Source: Arthrinium phaeospermum
Lineage: Eukaryota > Ascomycota > Sordariomycetes > Amphisphaeriales > Apiosporaceae
DNA length: 64,000 nucleotides
Assembly: GCA_006503535.1 (NCBI GenBank)
Contig: QYRS01000008.1
Span: 1,984,001-2,048,000 of the forward strand
Reading direction: 5' to 3'
Program-made: the position numbers and the translations under genes
Shown: positions 11,900 through 24,738 of the stretch, piece after piece
Numbering within the stretch: position 1 is the first letter of the stretch
How the letters are laid out: the number at the start of each line of letters is the position of its first letter
The notes under the pieces: generated by a model
Told to the model about the DNA's origin: nothing
The model's input: only the letters and a program-made list of their open reading frames with translations
Database searches by the model: none

Positions 11900-12724
11900 T
11901 CAGCATGTCGGGACCTGTTCGGGACCTGTGAGAATGTCAGCCAACGTTGCAGCCTGCCACCCTCCTTGTACCCCCTTTCCACAGGCGCCCCCTGGCCTGT
12001 GCTTGCTGCAGAGAGCCGCCACCGTTGCTATTGAGGCAACGGGCATACATATACATGAGCTGCAACGGGTACGGGCACCTTGTCCAGCCCGCGCGAGAAC
12101 GCGAATGGGGGAAGCGAGCGAGTGCGCGTGTGTGAAAGGATTGCAGCCCATGTCGCCCAACGGATGAGGGAGAACAACACGATAACTCGCGCTGCTAATA
12201 CTATTCGCATCGTCCTCGTTGCAGGTTTTAGTTGCATGAAACAGCTGCGCACGCCCAGCTGGCTTAGTATGCCGGGTTGACAGCCAGTCCAGCTGAGCTT
12301 TTTCTTCCAAGGCGCCTTCTCCATGGTCTGATTCGCAAGCTGGCTGGCTGTCAAGAGCCACTCGGTCAATCTTGGGGGATGATCTTCGCACGATCAAACA
12401 AGGATCTCCCTGTCTGTCACCTGCAAAGAGGACACATGCAAAGCTCACAAGTCGCAACATGGAAGTGTAAGAGAAAGCAGGTACTGTGCTGCTCATTTGC
12501 CGTGCTATTGGCATGCCATTTGCTGATGGTGAAGCGCCCGAGACCAGGCCGAACAGGGAAGATGGGGAATGGTTTGGGCTGGTCTGGGTCGCAGAAACGC
12601 GAGAAAGTTGACATGTCATATATTCGGATTGACGATCTAGCCGTAGATGGCTTACCTTGCGGATATGGGAGGTGGGCAGATAGGCGGGGAGATGGAGAAC
12701 GAGAGAGAGGGAGAGAACATTCAA
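11900..12724 (-). other. Unassigned 274-codon open frame
   Basis: An uninterrupted minus-strand frame in the gene-poor zone. It opens with a non-ATG codon; the first internal Met is about residue 36. The translation shows no signal peptide, clear membrane helix, repeat or family motif. At this base composition an open stretch this long is somewhat unusual but still possible by chance. I list it because no other gene explains the interval, not as a supported gene. Confidence 0.12.
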
Positions 12725-15259
12725 TGAAAGAGGTGATTTGCCTCATGGCGGGTACATCGATTGATGTGGGTGGGGGTGGGCGATCGAGTTGAAGCTTGAG
12801 GGAGAGGGGAGGGGAGGCAAAGGAAGGAAAGGCAGTCAGTCTGGCAGTGTTGAGTGTTGGGCGTGCCTTCCATTCAATTTCCTCATTCTTGTTCCATGCA
12901 TGATGTACCTTCCTCACACCCACACACACATTGAGGGACGTTCTAGCATTTGGCCACTGCTTACCGGGTTAGAAGAATATCTCTATCTCGGGAGGGATTC
13001 GATATATCGATGATAGAACCAAAGTTGACCGAGATTAAAGGCCCCCCCGGAACCAGTCCAACTGGCTCGGTCACCTCCCGCGCGTGGGCAATCCTAATCT
13101 CGATCATCGGGGCCCCCAAGGCCAATTCTCAGCAACCCATTGAAACCTATCTGGCATACTGCTACAGTAAATATGAGATGTTACCGGAACCCTCTCGCCC
13201 ACCCTGCACTCCCACCCTACCTGCCTGCTTGCCTGCCCGCTCACCTGTCCAATCTGGTTCGGGCTTATTCCCGCCCACCAAATTGGAAATATAACCCCCC
13301 TCAAATATACCCCTTCGTTCGCCTGCCGCGTTTATATCGAGGAGAGGCAGCCCGTCTAACAAATCAACGGCCCTGGTTGAGCTTGCACTGTCGATTCCCG
13401 ATACCCAGAGTTACGGTTGTATTCGGGGTAAAAGAGCACGCGCATCGGCATGGGACGACCCGTCCATCAGAATTAATGCAGCCCAGCAGCATTTTACTCT
13501 GGTCCTCCTTCCGCCCGATAGCGTAGCACGGAAGCGGTCCATGGCGTGATGACATGACCCCAAACTGGCAGGCAACGATGTGTGGTTCAACGTCACTGGC
13601 TGGCTGATGACTGGCAGCGTTTGATGTATGTCGTAGTCTACCTACATACTTAATAAGAAGTCTGTTTGCTTGAAATGAATCCATGATAGATAGTTACAGG
13701 CATGATGACCGACAGGCTTGACAGGACAAACAGAAACTGTTGCATCCCCGTTGATAAACACGTATACATGCCTAGGTAGGTAGTGACCTCTCTGTAGCGG
13801 TCCATTGACACGGAGATGCACGTCATTCCCGCCGGAACCTGCAAGCCTTTTCACCTGTCAAGCAGGTTCTGACACCATCACCGTGCCAATCTATAGGCCA
13901 GTCGCCATTGCGGCGTTTGTTCCCTCTCACACAGTGTTGCGAAGTAACTGTGATGTAGCAGGTCGACGTACCCCTTTAATAACACGAGTCGCAAGGGTCA
14001 AGGGAAACCTAAACTTGGTATGGACTACGGTGTCGTCAATAGTTTTGCCACAGGAGTATGCATAGCTCGGTGTCACGTCTTGGCCAGTCAGTCACTGGGC
14101 GAAGATATTGCATTCAATGAGCAAGTTGCTATGTAGATTGGATGTTCCATATTCAGGGCAGAGCGAGCCCGCCCGGTGATGTGGTCTGATTCCTATGTGT
14201 ACGATGGCGCACCTAAAATGACAAGAGTATTGCGTACCGCGATTAGAAAGTCGTCCATAGACTGGCTGACCTTGGCAACCCATTGATGTGAACCGTGACC
14301 GTTTGACAAACCCAACCCAGGCCCCCTCCTCTCGAGGAGGAGGGCCTCGCACCCTTTTTGCCTCCAAAACCAACCATATCGTAAAAGGGAGCAAGCAGCC
14401 TTCCCGCGCCTCCAAAGGACTCCGCGGGCTAAGGAGCAAAGCACGTCGTAAAGCCGCAAGATCAGGGGGTAAACCCGATCTGAAACGACATCAAGTAACT
14501 GTCCACCAAACAAAAAGAGTATGCTTTAGTTCGAAGACAGGACCACCAATGCAAACCGTAGAAAAACGAACCACCCATTCCCCACGCGCTATGTGCGAAG
14601 GACGTAAGAAGCACCTCCGCGAAGCTCTGCTCATCAAACACAGCGATGATGGGGAGGTAATGACACAGAGAGCTCAGGAGACGACCCATAGCGGATACAT
14701 ATTCGTTCGTGACAACATCAAAAAACACAAAGAGAAAATGAACAAAAAAAAATGTTGCCTCTCCGCCGACTGTATGACTCCACGCTTTTTAGGTAACCGC
14801 AACATCCGTGAGCTCTATAGAGATGATCATAGGGAACCGTCTGATGTATTACTGTTGCTTTAGGCCGGCCTGTGAACCGCGCCCCAACCGGGACCAAACA
14901 AATAGGAAAATCGAAAAACAAAACGAACATAGCGGACATCCTGGACAGCGTAGTGATGAACCTGTAATGCTCGAACACGGGGATATCGTAGATCATAAGA
15001 TCGTGAAAAGGTGAGATCTTGGGTTAGGGTGTTCTCAAGCACCATCCCCAGGAAAAATGGAATTGTCGTGAAACAGACTGGTATTCTCTTGCAGAAGAAA
15101 AAATCATAATGCCACCGGAAACTGGGATATCGTATTTTGGGCTGTCCTGTTGACTCCAGCCTGGTTGGTGGCCATCGAGAGACAAGGAAATGCCCTGAAC
15201 TCCACCACTTCCTCGACTAATCCCCAGGTTCATGATCGCGATGCGGCATTAATCGCTAT

Positions 15260-17237
15260 TCAAGTGAGCATGTTGTGACCTTGGGTCTCAAGCTTGATGC
15301 TGCCACCTGATAGACCTCGGGGATCTTGATGGACATAGTCTTGATATCCGGACGGGTGACCCATGTGTCCCGAGTGCATGCCGTCAGTCCGGAACCCATG
15401 CGTGTGAGCAGGGTTTTGGTCACGCCCCATGTCTCCAAGCATGTATTGTTGCATGTTGGGGGGTAATAGATTGGCGTGCGTAGTAGCTGCGTGCGACGGA
15501 AACGTGGCGGTTGGTATCTGGGCGGCTGTCGCCCATTCGTAGTTTGCCGCAGTCGTCGCAGGGCTGTGGTAGCTGGCTGGGGTAGGAATCATCGAGGGGC
15601 GTCGGCTAGTGTCATGGTTGGCGTACGACATGTCGGAAAAGCCTCCGTGGCTATGCAGCGACGGGGCCGTGTGGTTGGTCAGACCGGAACTATCGACATA
15701 GTGCTGCTGCTGCGGCTCGGTCGCTAGGTGCGAATCGAATATTTGTTGATGCTGCTGCTGCTGCTGCTGCGCTTGCTGATGGTGATGGTGTTGTTGTTGC
15801 TGTTGGTGGAAAGCCTCACGGGCTGGCAGCTCAGCCATGAAATGATTGCCCTGGAGGTGATTTGGGCTTTGGCTTGACCCATTGAAGGCCAGGCTCTGCG
15901 TTGTGGGGATCCTCGTTGGAGAGACTCTGGACGAAGCCGGCGTGTTCTCTTGCTCCTCTTCTGCTCGGTACTGTGAGGTTTCGTCGCGGTCGGAGGCATA
16001 GCCGTCGCCAGCTCGGTCGTCTGACTTCACATGAACTTTGGTCGTAGGGCCTGGAAGCAGCGGTTAGTGAACGATGCTAAAGCCTGATACATGCCAACTC
16101 ACCAATCTGGCCATGTCTGAACCGTTCCTCCTGTGCCGCAACCTTGAAGATCTCATCGAGCTTGGGTTTCTTCAAGGCGTTGTTAGGGCTGTCCTTGTCA
16201 GTGAACCAACCAGAAAGTGCCTCATTTGTAACGTCCTTAAGCTTGGCGACATTGAGGTTCAGTTTCTTCAGATCAGCATGCTGCTGGTTGTTCGGCACCA
16301 CGATCATCCTCAGGATGTGGTTCAGTAGATGGACGCGTTCTGAATAATGATTACGTTAGTGACTTCCACGCTTGTGCGTCGTGATGGCCCGGGGAGTTGA
16401 CGTACCTCGCTTGTAAAGATGATCGGGTTCCTTGTGTCTGACTCGGTCGTCCTTGCCAGTACCCCAGGGCTGTGGCCACCAGTCGGGCGCCTTCTCATCA
16501 CTGCCGGTGTATGGGTGGGTAGACTGCTTCTTGGGCTCGACCGCTTTGATCCAGGCTTTGGCAATGAGCTTGCAAGCTGTTTGCTGACAATCCTTGAACC
16601 TCTGCTCGTAAAAGTCCCAAAGCTCCTTCTCATCGCTCACTGAAATGGCCCGGGTTGACAAGGTGGGTTGAAGATTTTCATCGCCAAAGTCAGCAGCCTG
16701 GCGCAGCATACCGGCCCTTGGTCGTTTTCTGGCTTTGTACTGGTTGGCGTCTTCGAACCCATCATAATCCTGAGAGTAGCTAGCATCCAGGCCACGTCTG
16801 CTCCCAGAGGTACCGGCCGACAGGAGATTGGAGCTGTTACTATCCTCTGTGGTTGTTTGTTAGTTACCTAGGAATTGCATGCAGCATTTGCGCGAACGCT
16901 TACCCAACATGCAGGTTCTGAATTTGTTCTTGTTGAAGAACTTGCCAATGCCCAATCTCTTTTCTTGTGGTAGGCCCAAAGTCTGGACCTCACCATGTGT
17001 ATCAAGGTATGCCACGAAGTAGCATGATCCCTCGAGGCGGGCATCTTCACGAAGTGCCCGAGCAACAGTCTGTATAGGAAAGGCAATCAGTATAAGCCTT
17101 GCCAAGGGAGTAAACAAGTAACAAACCTTTGGGCGGCTGTCGAGTCTTTGGTTTGATGTCGTCATATACCCGTCTTCAGCGCTGAAGGGGATGCGACCGG
17201 GAAGGCCATCCCTCGTGGTGTTTACACCCTGAACCAT
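15260..17237 (-). CDS. DUF2841 / YDR124W-like helical-bundle protein with Gln/His-rich tail
   Basis: Five exons: 17237-17127, 17069-16904, 16846-16406, 16339-16103 and 16050-15260 (introns 57, 57, 66 and 52 nt), giving 581 aa. The core (about residues 37-310) has features of the fungal PF11001-type domain: a globular N-terminal part (ALREDARLEGSCYFVAYLDT), then a helical part with WDFYEQRFKDCQQTACKLIA, DWWPQPWGTGKDDRVRHKEP and DHLYKRERVHLLNHILRMIV. From about residue 310 the protein is low complexity, with Gln/His runs (about 390-415) and Ser/Pro/His-rich sequence suggesting a nuclear, disordered region. Members include yeast YDR124W and AFUB_079030 of the A. fumigatus hrmA-associated cluster; the biochemical function is unknown. 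The gene stands isolated between 6.7 and 14.6 kb of unassigned DNA, a setting often seen around developmental regulators. Confidence 0.85.
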
Positions 17238-19102
17238 CTTGGCTTCAGAGAGGAATGAGGTGACTTAAATGTGTGTCGGATAGTTGAGCTTCTCTCAAAC
17301 TATAGCAAACAATAGGAAGAGTCCTTGGGGGCTAGACTTAAAGGGCCGACCACCGAAGCAAATAAGCAAGTGGTGGTCAAGTCCTCTAATAAGGCTTTGA
17401 AGACGCTTCAGAGATAAATGAAAGACAACGAGCCTCCGAGGTATTGGTCGAAAGTAGATGTAGGACGAGAGAAATGCAGATACGAGTAGGCGGCGTTGGC
17501 TATCCAAGTAGTGCCGGAGGAATCTGTAGCCAAGCTCTATACGGAAGGAGACTGGCGAAAGGCCCAGGTGTGGTGTGCCGGTCTCTTATATGTGCTAGGG
17601 TGTATGTAGAGCTGGGGAAGAGCGTGGGATCAGGTTATATGGTCGGCCTGTGAACCAAAGTGCGAACTCGAATAGCCTGAATAGGACTGCAGGAGGCAGG
17701 TCGAGGGTCAGTAATAATCAGACGAGACAGTGTTTCTTTGTTGAAGACGGCAGCGGGAGCCTACTTCGCATGGAGGTCGGAAGTGATGGAGAAAGTCCAG
17801 ACGACGGTGGGTGTATATGTTGGTATGCGGCTGCAACTAAGAGTCGCTAAGCGGGATTGGGGCCGGCTGAGAACAAAGAAAACCAATATCAACGTTGTCA
17901 GAGGCTATGAGCCGCGTTTGCGATTTCTTAGGTCGCGAAGAGATCCCCCAGTAGTCTCAGAGCTGTACATGGGTTAAGCCGCAGGGATGATGCGCGGCAA
18001 TACAGAGCAGTTCTTTATGTCTCCACCGCGCCTCTGAGACATGGAGCAAAGAAGACTCCTCGCTATGCCTCGTCGCGATGTCTGGACCTGTCTCGGGACC
18101 CAGGAGAGAGGGAAATATGAAGGGGACTTGAGGAACTGAGCTGGCTGGGAGAGGGAGAGGAAGAGAGAGCTGCCCCACCGAACGAGCTACACTGGGTAAG
18201 TAGATACAGTATGTGTGGGATACAGGACGGCAGCTCGTATGCGGCGACTTGAAGAAGCACGTTGAGGTATTCGCGCCAGTGGAAACGGGTGCTTGCAGTT
18301 TGTACTACTCAAATGCCAACCATCAGACGGCCAATGTGATAAGAAAAGCCGGCACCTGCTGCTTCTGCTGCTGCCTCTGCTGGTTGTGCTCAGGGGGGTC
18401 AAATCAGGGAAGACGGAGATGGCGTGTTGCCCTGCTTGTACGCCCAAAACGAAGAGTTTCCCGCGAGGAGAGGAATTGACGAAGATTGGAGAAGTTGCGA
18501 AAATCGACAGTTTCCCTGGAGTGTCGTAGATTGGGGAGCAGAGTAAGTGAATGAACAAGGCCCAAAGATAGAGCTGCGACACGAGCACCTCTTGTCCAAG
18601 GACCACGACCGCCCGGGGGCAGATCCGATTATAAAGTTCACGAGGAAAGACCAGATAAAAAAAGAAAAGAGCCCTTTCAGCAAGTGTTGATCGAGGTCTG
18701 TTTGGTGAGGGGAGAGATACTGTGTGAGGTCGCAATCCGGTAGATGAGGTACCTTAGCTGGAAATAAGTATGTAGCAGCAAGGATCCCAGCGATGCAATT
18801 ATACCCCTGGTATGGCCATGCACTCTCTTGGCGATACCTGAGTACTTGGACAGGCGAGCCGGGAAACCAGCCCAGAAAAACCAAAGACGATCATGTACCA
18901 CACCCTTTGGAAGTGGCCCTACTCAGAAAGGCAGAGAGGGCGACGAATGTGGGTAGCGAATCGTACAGTATTGGCGAACAAAATACATGCAGCCAAAGAA
19001 CAGTAGAGAAGCGAGAAAGACGGGCAGTCAAAACAGTAGGTAGGTAGGGGGTCCGCATGAGAGCATGCGTACATTGAGAGAGAGAGAGTACATGCATACA
19101 TC

Positions 19103-19124
19103 CATATGTACATACGTACATATG
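19103..19124. repeat. Short perfect inverted repeat (9-bp arms, 4-nt loop)
   Basis: CATATGTAC and GTACATATG flank ATAC inside a run of TACATA-type microsatellite. It could form a small hairpin; no function can be assigned. Confidence 0.5.
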
Positions 19125-22100
19125 TACAGACAGACCAACGATCGAAGCTGAGGTCGTCCACATAGCCTGTTGAAACCCTTGTTCGGATGGAGGATAGCGG
19201 CATCCAGGAAATTGGCATGGGTGTCTTCCAAGTTCCAATAGGTAAGTGAATTAAGTATACAGATACTTGGGCATGTACCTACGCCGCACACAACCTGGGC
19301 AGGTTCCAAGGTAGGTAGACAGAGGAGAGATGTCGACAAAGCAATGTGCATGCGATGGCGTGTTAGCGGGCTCCCAGCCTGTCAGGGCTAAGGACTGGAT
19401 GGATGGAATTATGCTGGTACTCCGTGGCCGGTAAGTGACCCGGAGCAAGCAAGCGAGCGAGCGAGCAAGCAGCCCAAGAAGTCCCCGTCGTTCCCGTGGG
19501 GGGGAGGGGGAGCGTCCCTAGATCCAAGATGAATAGCATATCCATGCCCAAGCAAAGAGGATACCACCCTCTGAGATGATCACCACCACCTATTGGCCAG
19601 GACTCCGTAGTGAGTTGCGAAATATCTCGGTGACTTATCTCGCGATCGTGTCGGCCAGGATGAATTATCTAGGCCTCATCGAGAGACCCGATCTAGGCGC
19701 GCCCCCCTCCCTCCCCAATCCATCTCCACGAGACGGCGGCCATGCTCATGACCAAAACGCCCAGCACCACAAGTGCCGGTCGACGCAGAACATGGCCAGA
19801 ATCACCAAACAGAGGGCGCGGAGGGTGGAAAAAAAGCAAAGAAAGTAGCAGTATCAGGTGGATCTGCATTGATGTGTGCCATTATTCCCTGGCGGCGACA
19901 AGGGTCACCAAAGCCCACTTAGTCGGTTCTGGCTCGGGTCGTCGGTGGGCTACGTTAGCAGGTGGACTCAAGCCAGCCCATAGTGGCTCGGTGGGGTTAG
20001 CCGCTTGGGTGTTTTTCTGGCCCGTCGTTTCTTTTGGGAAGGGCTGTGGAGACGCACGTCCTCAGTAACAGTAAATCAGAAGAGGTTACCAGAATTAGGG
20101 CACGTTTTCTGCGGTTAGGGTAGCCCGATGTAGGCTGGCTGGTAGGTGACTGATATCCCAGCACCGCTGGTTTTTGTTCATGATGATGGATGGTTGGTGG
20201 ACACGACGCACCAGTGAATGTACCTCACTCGCGAGTACGGATACACCCTGTTGATACACTATGAACACAGGCGATTCGCCGTATACGCCAACTTTCAAAT
20301 ATTCAACACCATGGAAATGTAACCTGATTGCGTATGCACACACTTAGCTATTAGACGGGCTGTCATATCACCGCCGACGAGGAGGGCATACATACCGACA
20401 TGTACGTAGGACTCGACCGCCTCGATAACCAACACCAGAGGCGAGCGAACTAGTACGAGTATGTGGCTTAGAAACCCCAGCACTATGTATCTATAGGTGA
20501 TGGCACGTATGCCTGTATGCATGGCTACCTGGTTCAATCGGACCTGTCGGGGAGATCGTGTTCTACATCCGGGCTGTAGGTCGACGCCAATCTTTCACGT
20601 TGTTGCCTCAGCCTCGAAAGGTGTGAATCACCGAGCCAACCCCTGATCGCTTCGTTAGAGTGATTTCGAAACCAGGGCACGGCATACAACCCTCTATGTT
20701 CTCTCTGGTGGGAGAGCCAATTGCCAGTGTGCCCAAGCAAAGGTGCCATTTGTCATTTTGCCCATGAGAGCGCCCAGGAAAGAGAGAGAGCCCTGGGGAA
20801 GCCCAACACGAGTGAGAAGGGCACCCAGCCCACTACCCAGGTAAGGCACCGTTTGCGACACCGTCGGCAACAGTTGGAATTACGGCCCAGCATCGTCGTC
20901 GTCACCATCACGATGCTGCTCCCGGAGGCAATCCGCCGGTGGCGCGTGAGTCGTCGCGAGATAAGTACGGCGGTCCTCGCCGACGCTTTTGGGTCATCGC
21001 CCTGTTGCCCTCGTCCTCTGCTGCGTTTGACTCGCGTGCACGCGCGTGGTTGGTCGACGGACGCTTCACAGCCGTCAGTCAGGCAGGCCGAACCCCACGC
21101 CAAGATGGGAGTATCCTCCGACTGTCAAACTCCAGAGGATTGACCAAAAGACTGGTCAAGGCCGCTCTCCGCTCCTCGAATGCGGTGCTGCTTGCGAATG
21201 TGCAGGTGGATGGCCTGTTCCTGCCCCACGCGGCGGTCCAGTTTTCTTTGTGATAAGTATACGAATTCTTCTGGAAGATCCCAGATGATGTACCGTGATC
21301 GATCCATATGCAACCCGGCCAAGTCGACCGTTTGGTCCAATGAGGCTCGTGAAGCGGCGTCATCAAGATGAACGACGACTGCGCTCAGCTTTTTATCACG
21401 CCAAAATCAAGTCTGCATCTTCACGATACTGGGGCATGGTTCGGGGCTATAGAGCGGGGTAGGCAGACCCATATGTAGAGCAATGCGATCGTGCACTACG
21501 AAGATGGCCGTTGCGACTATACACACTAGAGGCCATTTTAAACTCGAGGCATGTCTGGTTCCAGTGAAACAAGTCTGAGCCCCGTCGTTTCGTCAAACTA
21601 TTTTCGTTGAGACCACCGCTATCTTTAGTGCCCGAAACTTAATCACGACCTCATTTTCCGAACAGAGGCCTTCTGAAATACCGGTCAATCAGGCAGTCGG
21701 GTTGGTGTCGTCGACATGGAATTCCCACTCCAATTGCCATCTGGGGCACGACCGGTCAGCGACAACGTCGAGCGGTCGCTGGTCTAGTCGAGGAGCTAGA
21801 TAGACCTCACTCACACCGACGCACGCCCGGTCAAGAGGGCGCTTCCTCAGCCTATGTATGCCCTAACACGTGGGGAGTGATGGCGATGCAGGTGCTGGAG
21901 TAGGTGACGGTGTAACTAAAACAGGCCGTTGGTTTGGAGGCCAAAAGGATTAAAAAAGCAAGCTGTTGATTTGTGTGCGCGTATGTAATTCACCGGTCAT
22001 TGTGCATCAAATTGGGTGAATAGCAGGGCTGCCCACGCTGGCACGCCGAGCGCCTTCAGGCCCTGAAGGATTCTCAGCCACATATCTGCTGCCAGGTATG

Positions 22101-24716
22101 TAAGTACTCAGGGCCTGACATTTGCATATGCCACGAGAAATAATCAGTGGTGGATCCTCGCATTCTGGATATAGGTGACATGGGTATCTTGGGCGCTCAG
22201 CTCGGCTGGTGCCCTAATTTCTCCTCAAACCCCAGCCCGTTGCGAACGCATTTGTGTAACTGTGCAGTGTAGGGAATTCAGTCGTAGGTAGGGCGGAAGA
22301 TAGAGTGAATTCAATACCAGCCTGTTGGCCGAGCCGGACTTTGCAATGCCGCCTACATAATGAGACCATACCTATTACGAACCTGACGTGTCTCTTCGTT
22401 TATCTTTTGCTGGTTTCAGGAACCATCGATGTGACATTGGCCGGGGCAATTCACACCCAAGGTGCTCTGCTGGGTGTGTCGGCCCCACGCGGATGGAGGG
22501 TGTATTTCGGTTACGATATTTTTCGCCGAGCCGGGGAACGTATTTTAGCTATGTGGGAGGTGTGGTAAGTAACGTAACCACCCTTTTGAGCAGCCCAGGT
22601 TCTGTTACGCTCGGACGTCAAGCCCCCCTTTCACCCCTGTCAAAGACAACGCCCATCGTCCATGGGTGCGCCCTATGTAATGGGGCTGCTGCTGCTGTGT
22701 GATGGCTGGAACCTCCATTTTCGAAGCCATCTCTAGCAACTTGCATTGCTACGTCAAGACCACCGGGAGCTGGGCCGTCTATATGGGATCGCATATACAT
22801 TTGAAGTCCTGCGAATATACACGTATATATGTGGTCATCAGAGAGACCCGGCCGCCTGCTGCGTTCCATCATCACGAAAGAGCACACAGGGACTAAAGCG
22901 GAACTGAGAGACGGCAATTCATTCTGTCAATTCAAACGGAGAAGTGGGATGAGATGGAATGTCAGAAAAGTGATAGAAACTTACCCCGTTTTAAGTTCTA
23001 GTATATAAGATCACATATGCATCGACCTGCAAGCCGGATCTCATCTTACATGCAACTTGGCAATGTCAGATTGCGCAGAGATTCAAGTTTCTGTTTCGTG
23101 CCCTCGAAAGAAGCAGGTGTATTAGCTGGGGAAATGACACCAGATGAGTGAGAGAACATCGTTCTGGCTGCCGAAACCCCCACCCCATGACAATTAGCCC
23201 CCCATCCCCCCAAGCTCTAGGCTCTTGCCAAGTATGGCACGTTCCGGGCGGTTTGGGCGTGCCTCCAGAAACCCTCCAGTCAAGCCGAACCCGTTTATGT
23301 GATGCATACCTCCCTACTGGCTTGCCTACCTACCTACTTACTCGCAGAAGCTGTCGTCAGATGCCGAACTGCTTTTTGTCATTGCAAGTTCAACCAATCG
23401 GTGGAGGGGACCAGGTGACAAGGCCTATCTCCCTCCGCTCGGGCTGGATTACGCCAACTACAACTACAGGGCTAGCTTCCCCCGGAGGAATACCTACTAC
23501 TAGTAAGCTGTCCCAACGTTGCTACGATGGCAAACAGCTGCAAGTATAAACAGAAGCGCTATTACCATTTGCATAGTTGTCAAGCTGCTATGTCAAACGA
23601 GCAGTGCTGATGACAACAACTGGACGTGACACAAACATTTGACATGCATCTGGGTCAAGCACACAATCATGTTCACTGCAACCCCTCCTCCAGCCAAAAC
23701 CATCGATGACGGCGAACAACGAGACAACCAGAATGCATAGACTGGTGCGGAAGTGACGCCACTGTTTGCCCGCTGTTTGTTTCCCTGTCATACTCCAGTG
23801 CCGTTTCACGCGCTAAAAATCCGCCCTGTTCTTGGCCCTATAGCGCCTTCTCTTATGTATGTTCGTATTTTGGTAGTATGGATGGCACAAGAGGCGATGG
23901 CCAAGACTGGTCCGGCAGTCTCAGTTCGTTTCCTCCTCCAAAAAAGGAAAAACACGACGATGTGAACTGCAAAAATACCCTGGGCCGCTGAATTCTTTCC
24001 ACCGCCGCATCTGCAGAAGCAGTCTAGGCCTGCGTGGGTTTGCATCCTTTACCCACGCCCAATACGGAACGGACTGCTGACCTAGATAATGGCCGCATCT
24101 CTCGGGAAGCTGGTCGCCGATCAATCTATTAGTGCGCTGCTGCGATGTTTGCTCTCCCGAACCAACCCGACTGTCTGGTCCTCCTCTGCCTTAGGGGGCG
24201 GTGGTAGGTAATGGTAAGCTGAACGAATGAAGCCATTCGACGCGCGCCCAAAGCGCTCATCCTAGTCCCAAAAACCCCTAACGATGCTAGTGTTGCGAGT
24301 AAGACATAAGTTAAACGGGATCTGCATGTGTAGGCTGATACAGGGAGAAAACCCACCCTTCAGCTTCATCAGCGTTTATTCCTCCGAGGCATGCGGCCTG
24401 CGACAGTTTGACCGAAGACTATCGTCGTAGCTAGCCGAGTTCCAAGTGGCTAGTGACGCCGTGCTACCTACGTGCTATACTACCTACCCGCATACATACT
24501 CCGTACGCTCACGTCTTTAGCGCAGAGGAGGGCCCACTGCTGGTTCGACTTGCTGCACTCGCACTTGCACGTACAGCAACAGTACTCCTCGAGGTGCAAG
24601 CTGGATTACACATGCCTACCTATCCTCTGGCCTCGTGTCACGAGGCACATGCATCTAGGCGTACATCAAACGCACAAAGACATCGACGATTCAACGGTCG
24701 ACTCCCAACCGTCAAT

Positions 24717-24738
24717 CCTACCTACCTACCTACCTACT
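24717..24738. repeat. CTAC tetranucleotide microsatellite
   Basis: About five CCTA/CTAC units in tandem inside the gene desert. A shorter copy of the same motif occurs near 23325-23340. Confidence 0.6.

Larger units (their letters stand above)
8592..15259. other. 6.7-kb gene-poor intergenic region
   Basis: No gene is convincingly supported. Contents I can see are: an AT-rich patch with TATATATA-like words at 9338-9382; a Pol III-like element at 9861-9992 (separate entry); a CA tract near 12919-12931; a purine-rich stretch at 12785-12830; and two long open frames without recognisable domains (minus 12724-11900, 274 codons; plus 14288-14863, 191 codons). Base composition is mixed rather than strongly AT-rich, so it does not look like RIP-mutated repeat DNA. 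Confidence 0.5.

Noticed and set aside
14288..14863. 191-codon plus-strand frame in the gene-poor region
   Set aside because: Biased, basic composition with no domain, poly-A derived Lys run and no leader signals; length is within chance for this many bases.
18187..18884. Overlapping minus frames upstream of the DUF2841 gene
   Set aside because: Hydrophobic and Ser-rich translations from pyrimidine-rich leader-like DNA; no family match and no splice path into the gene.
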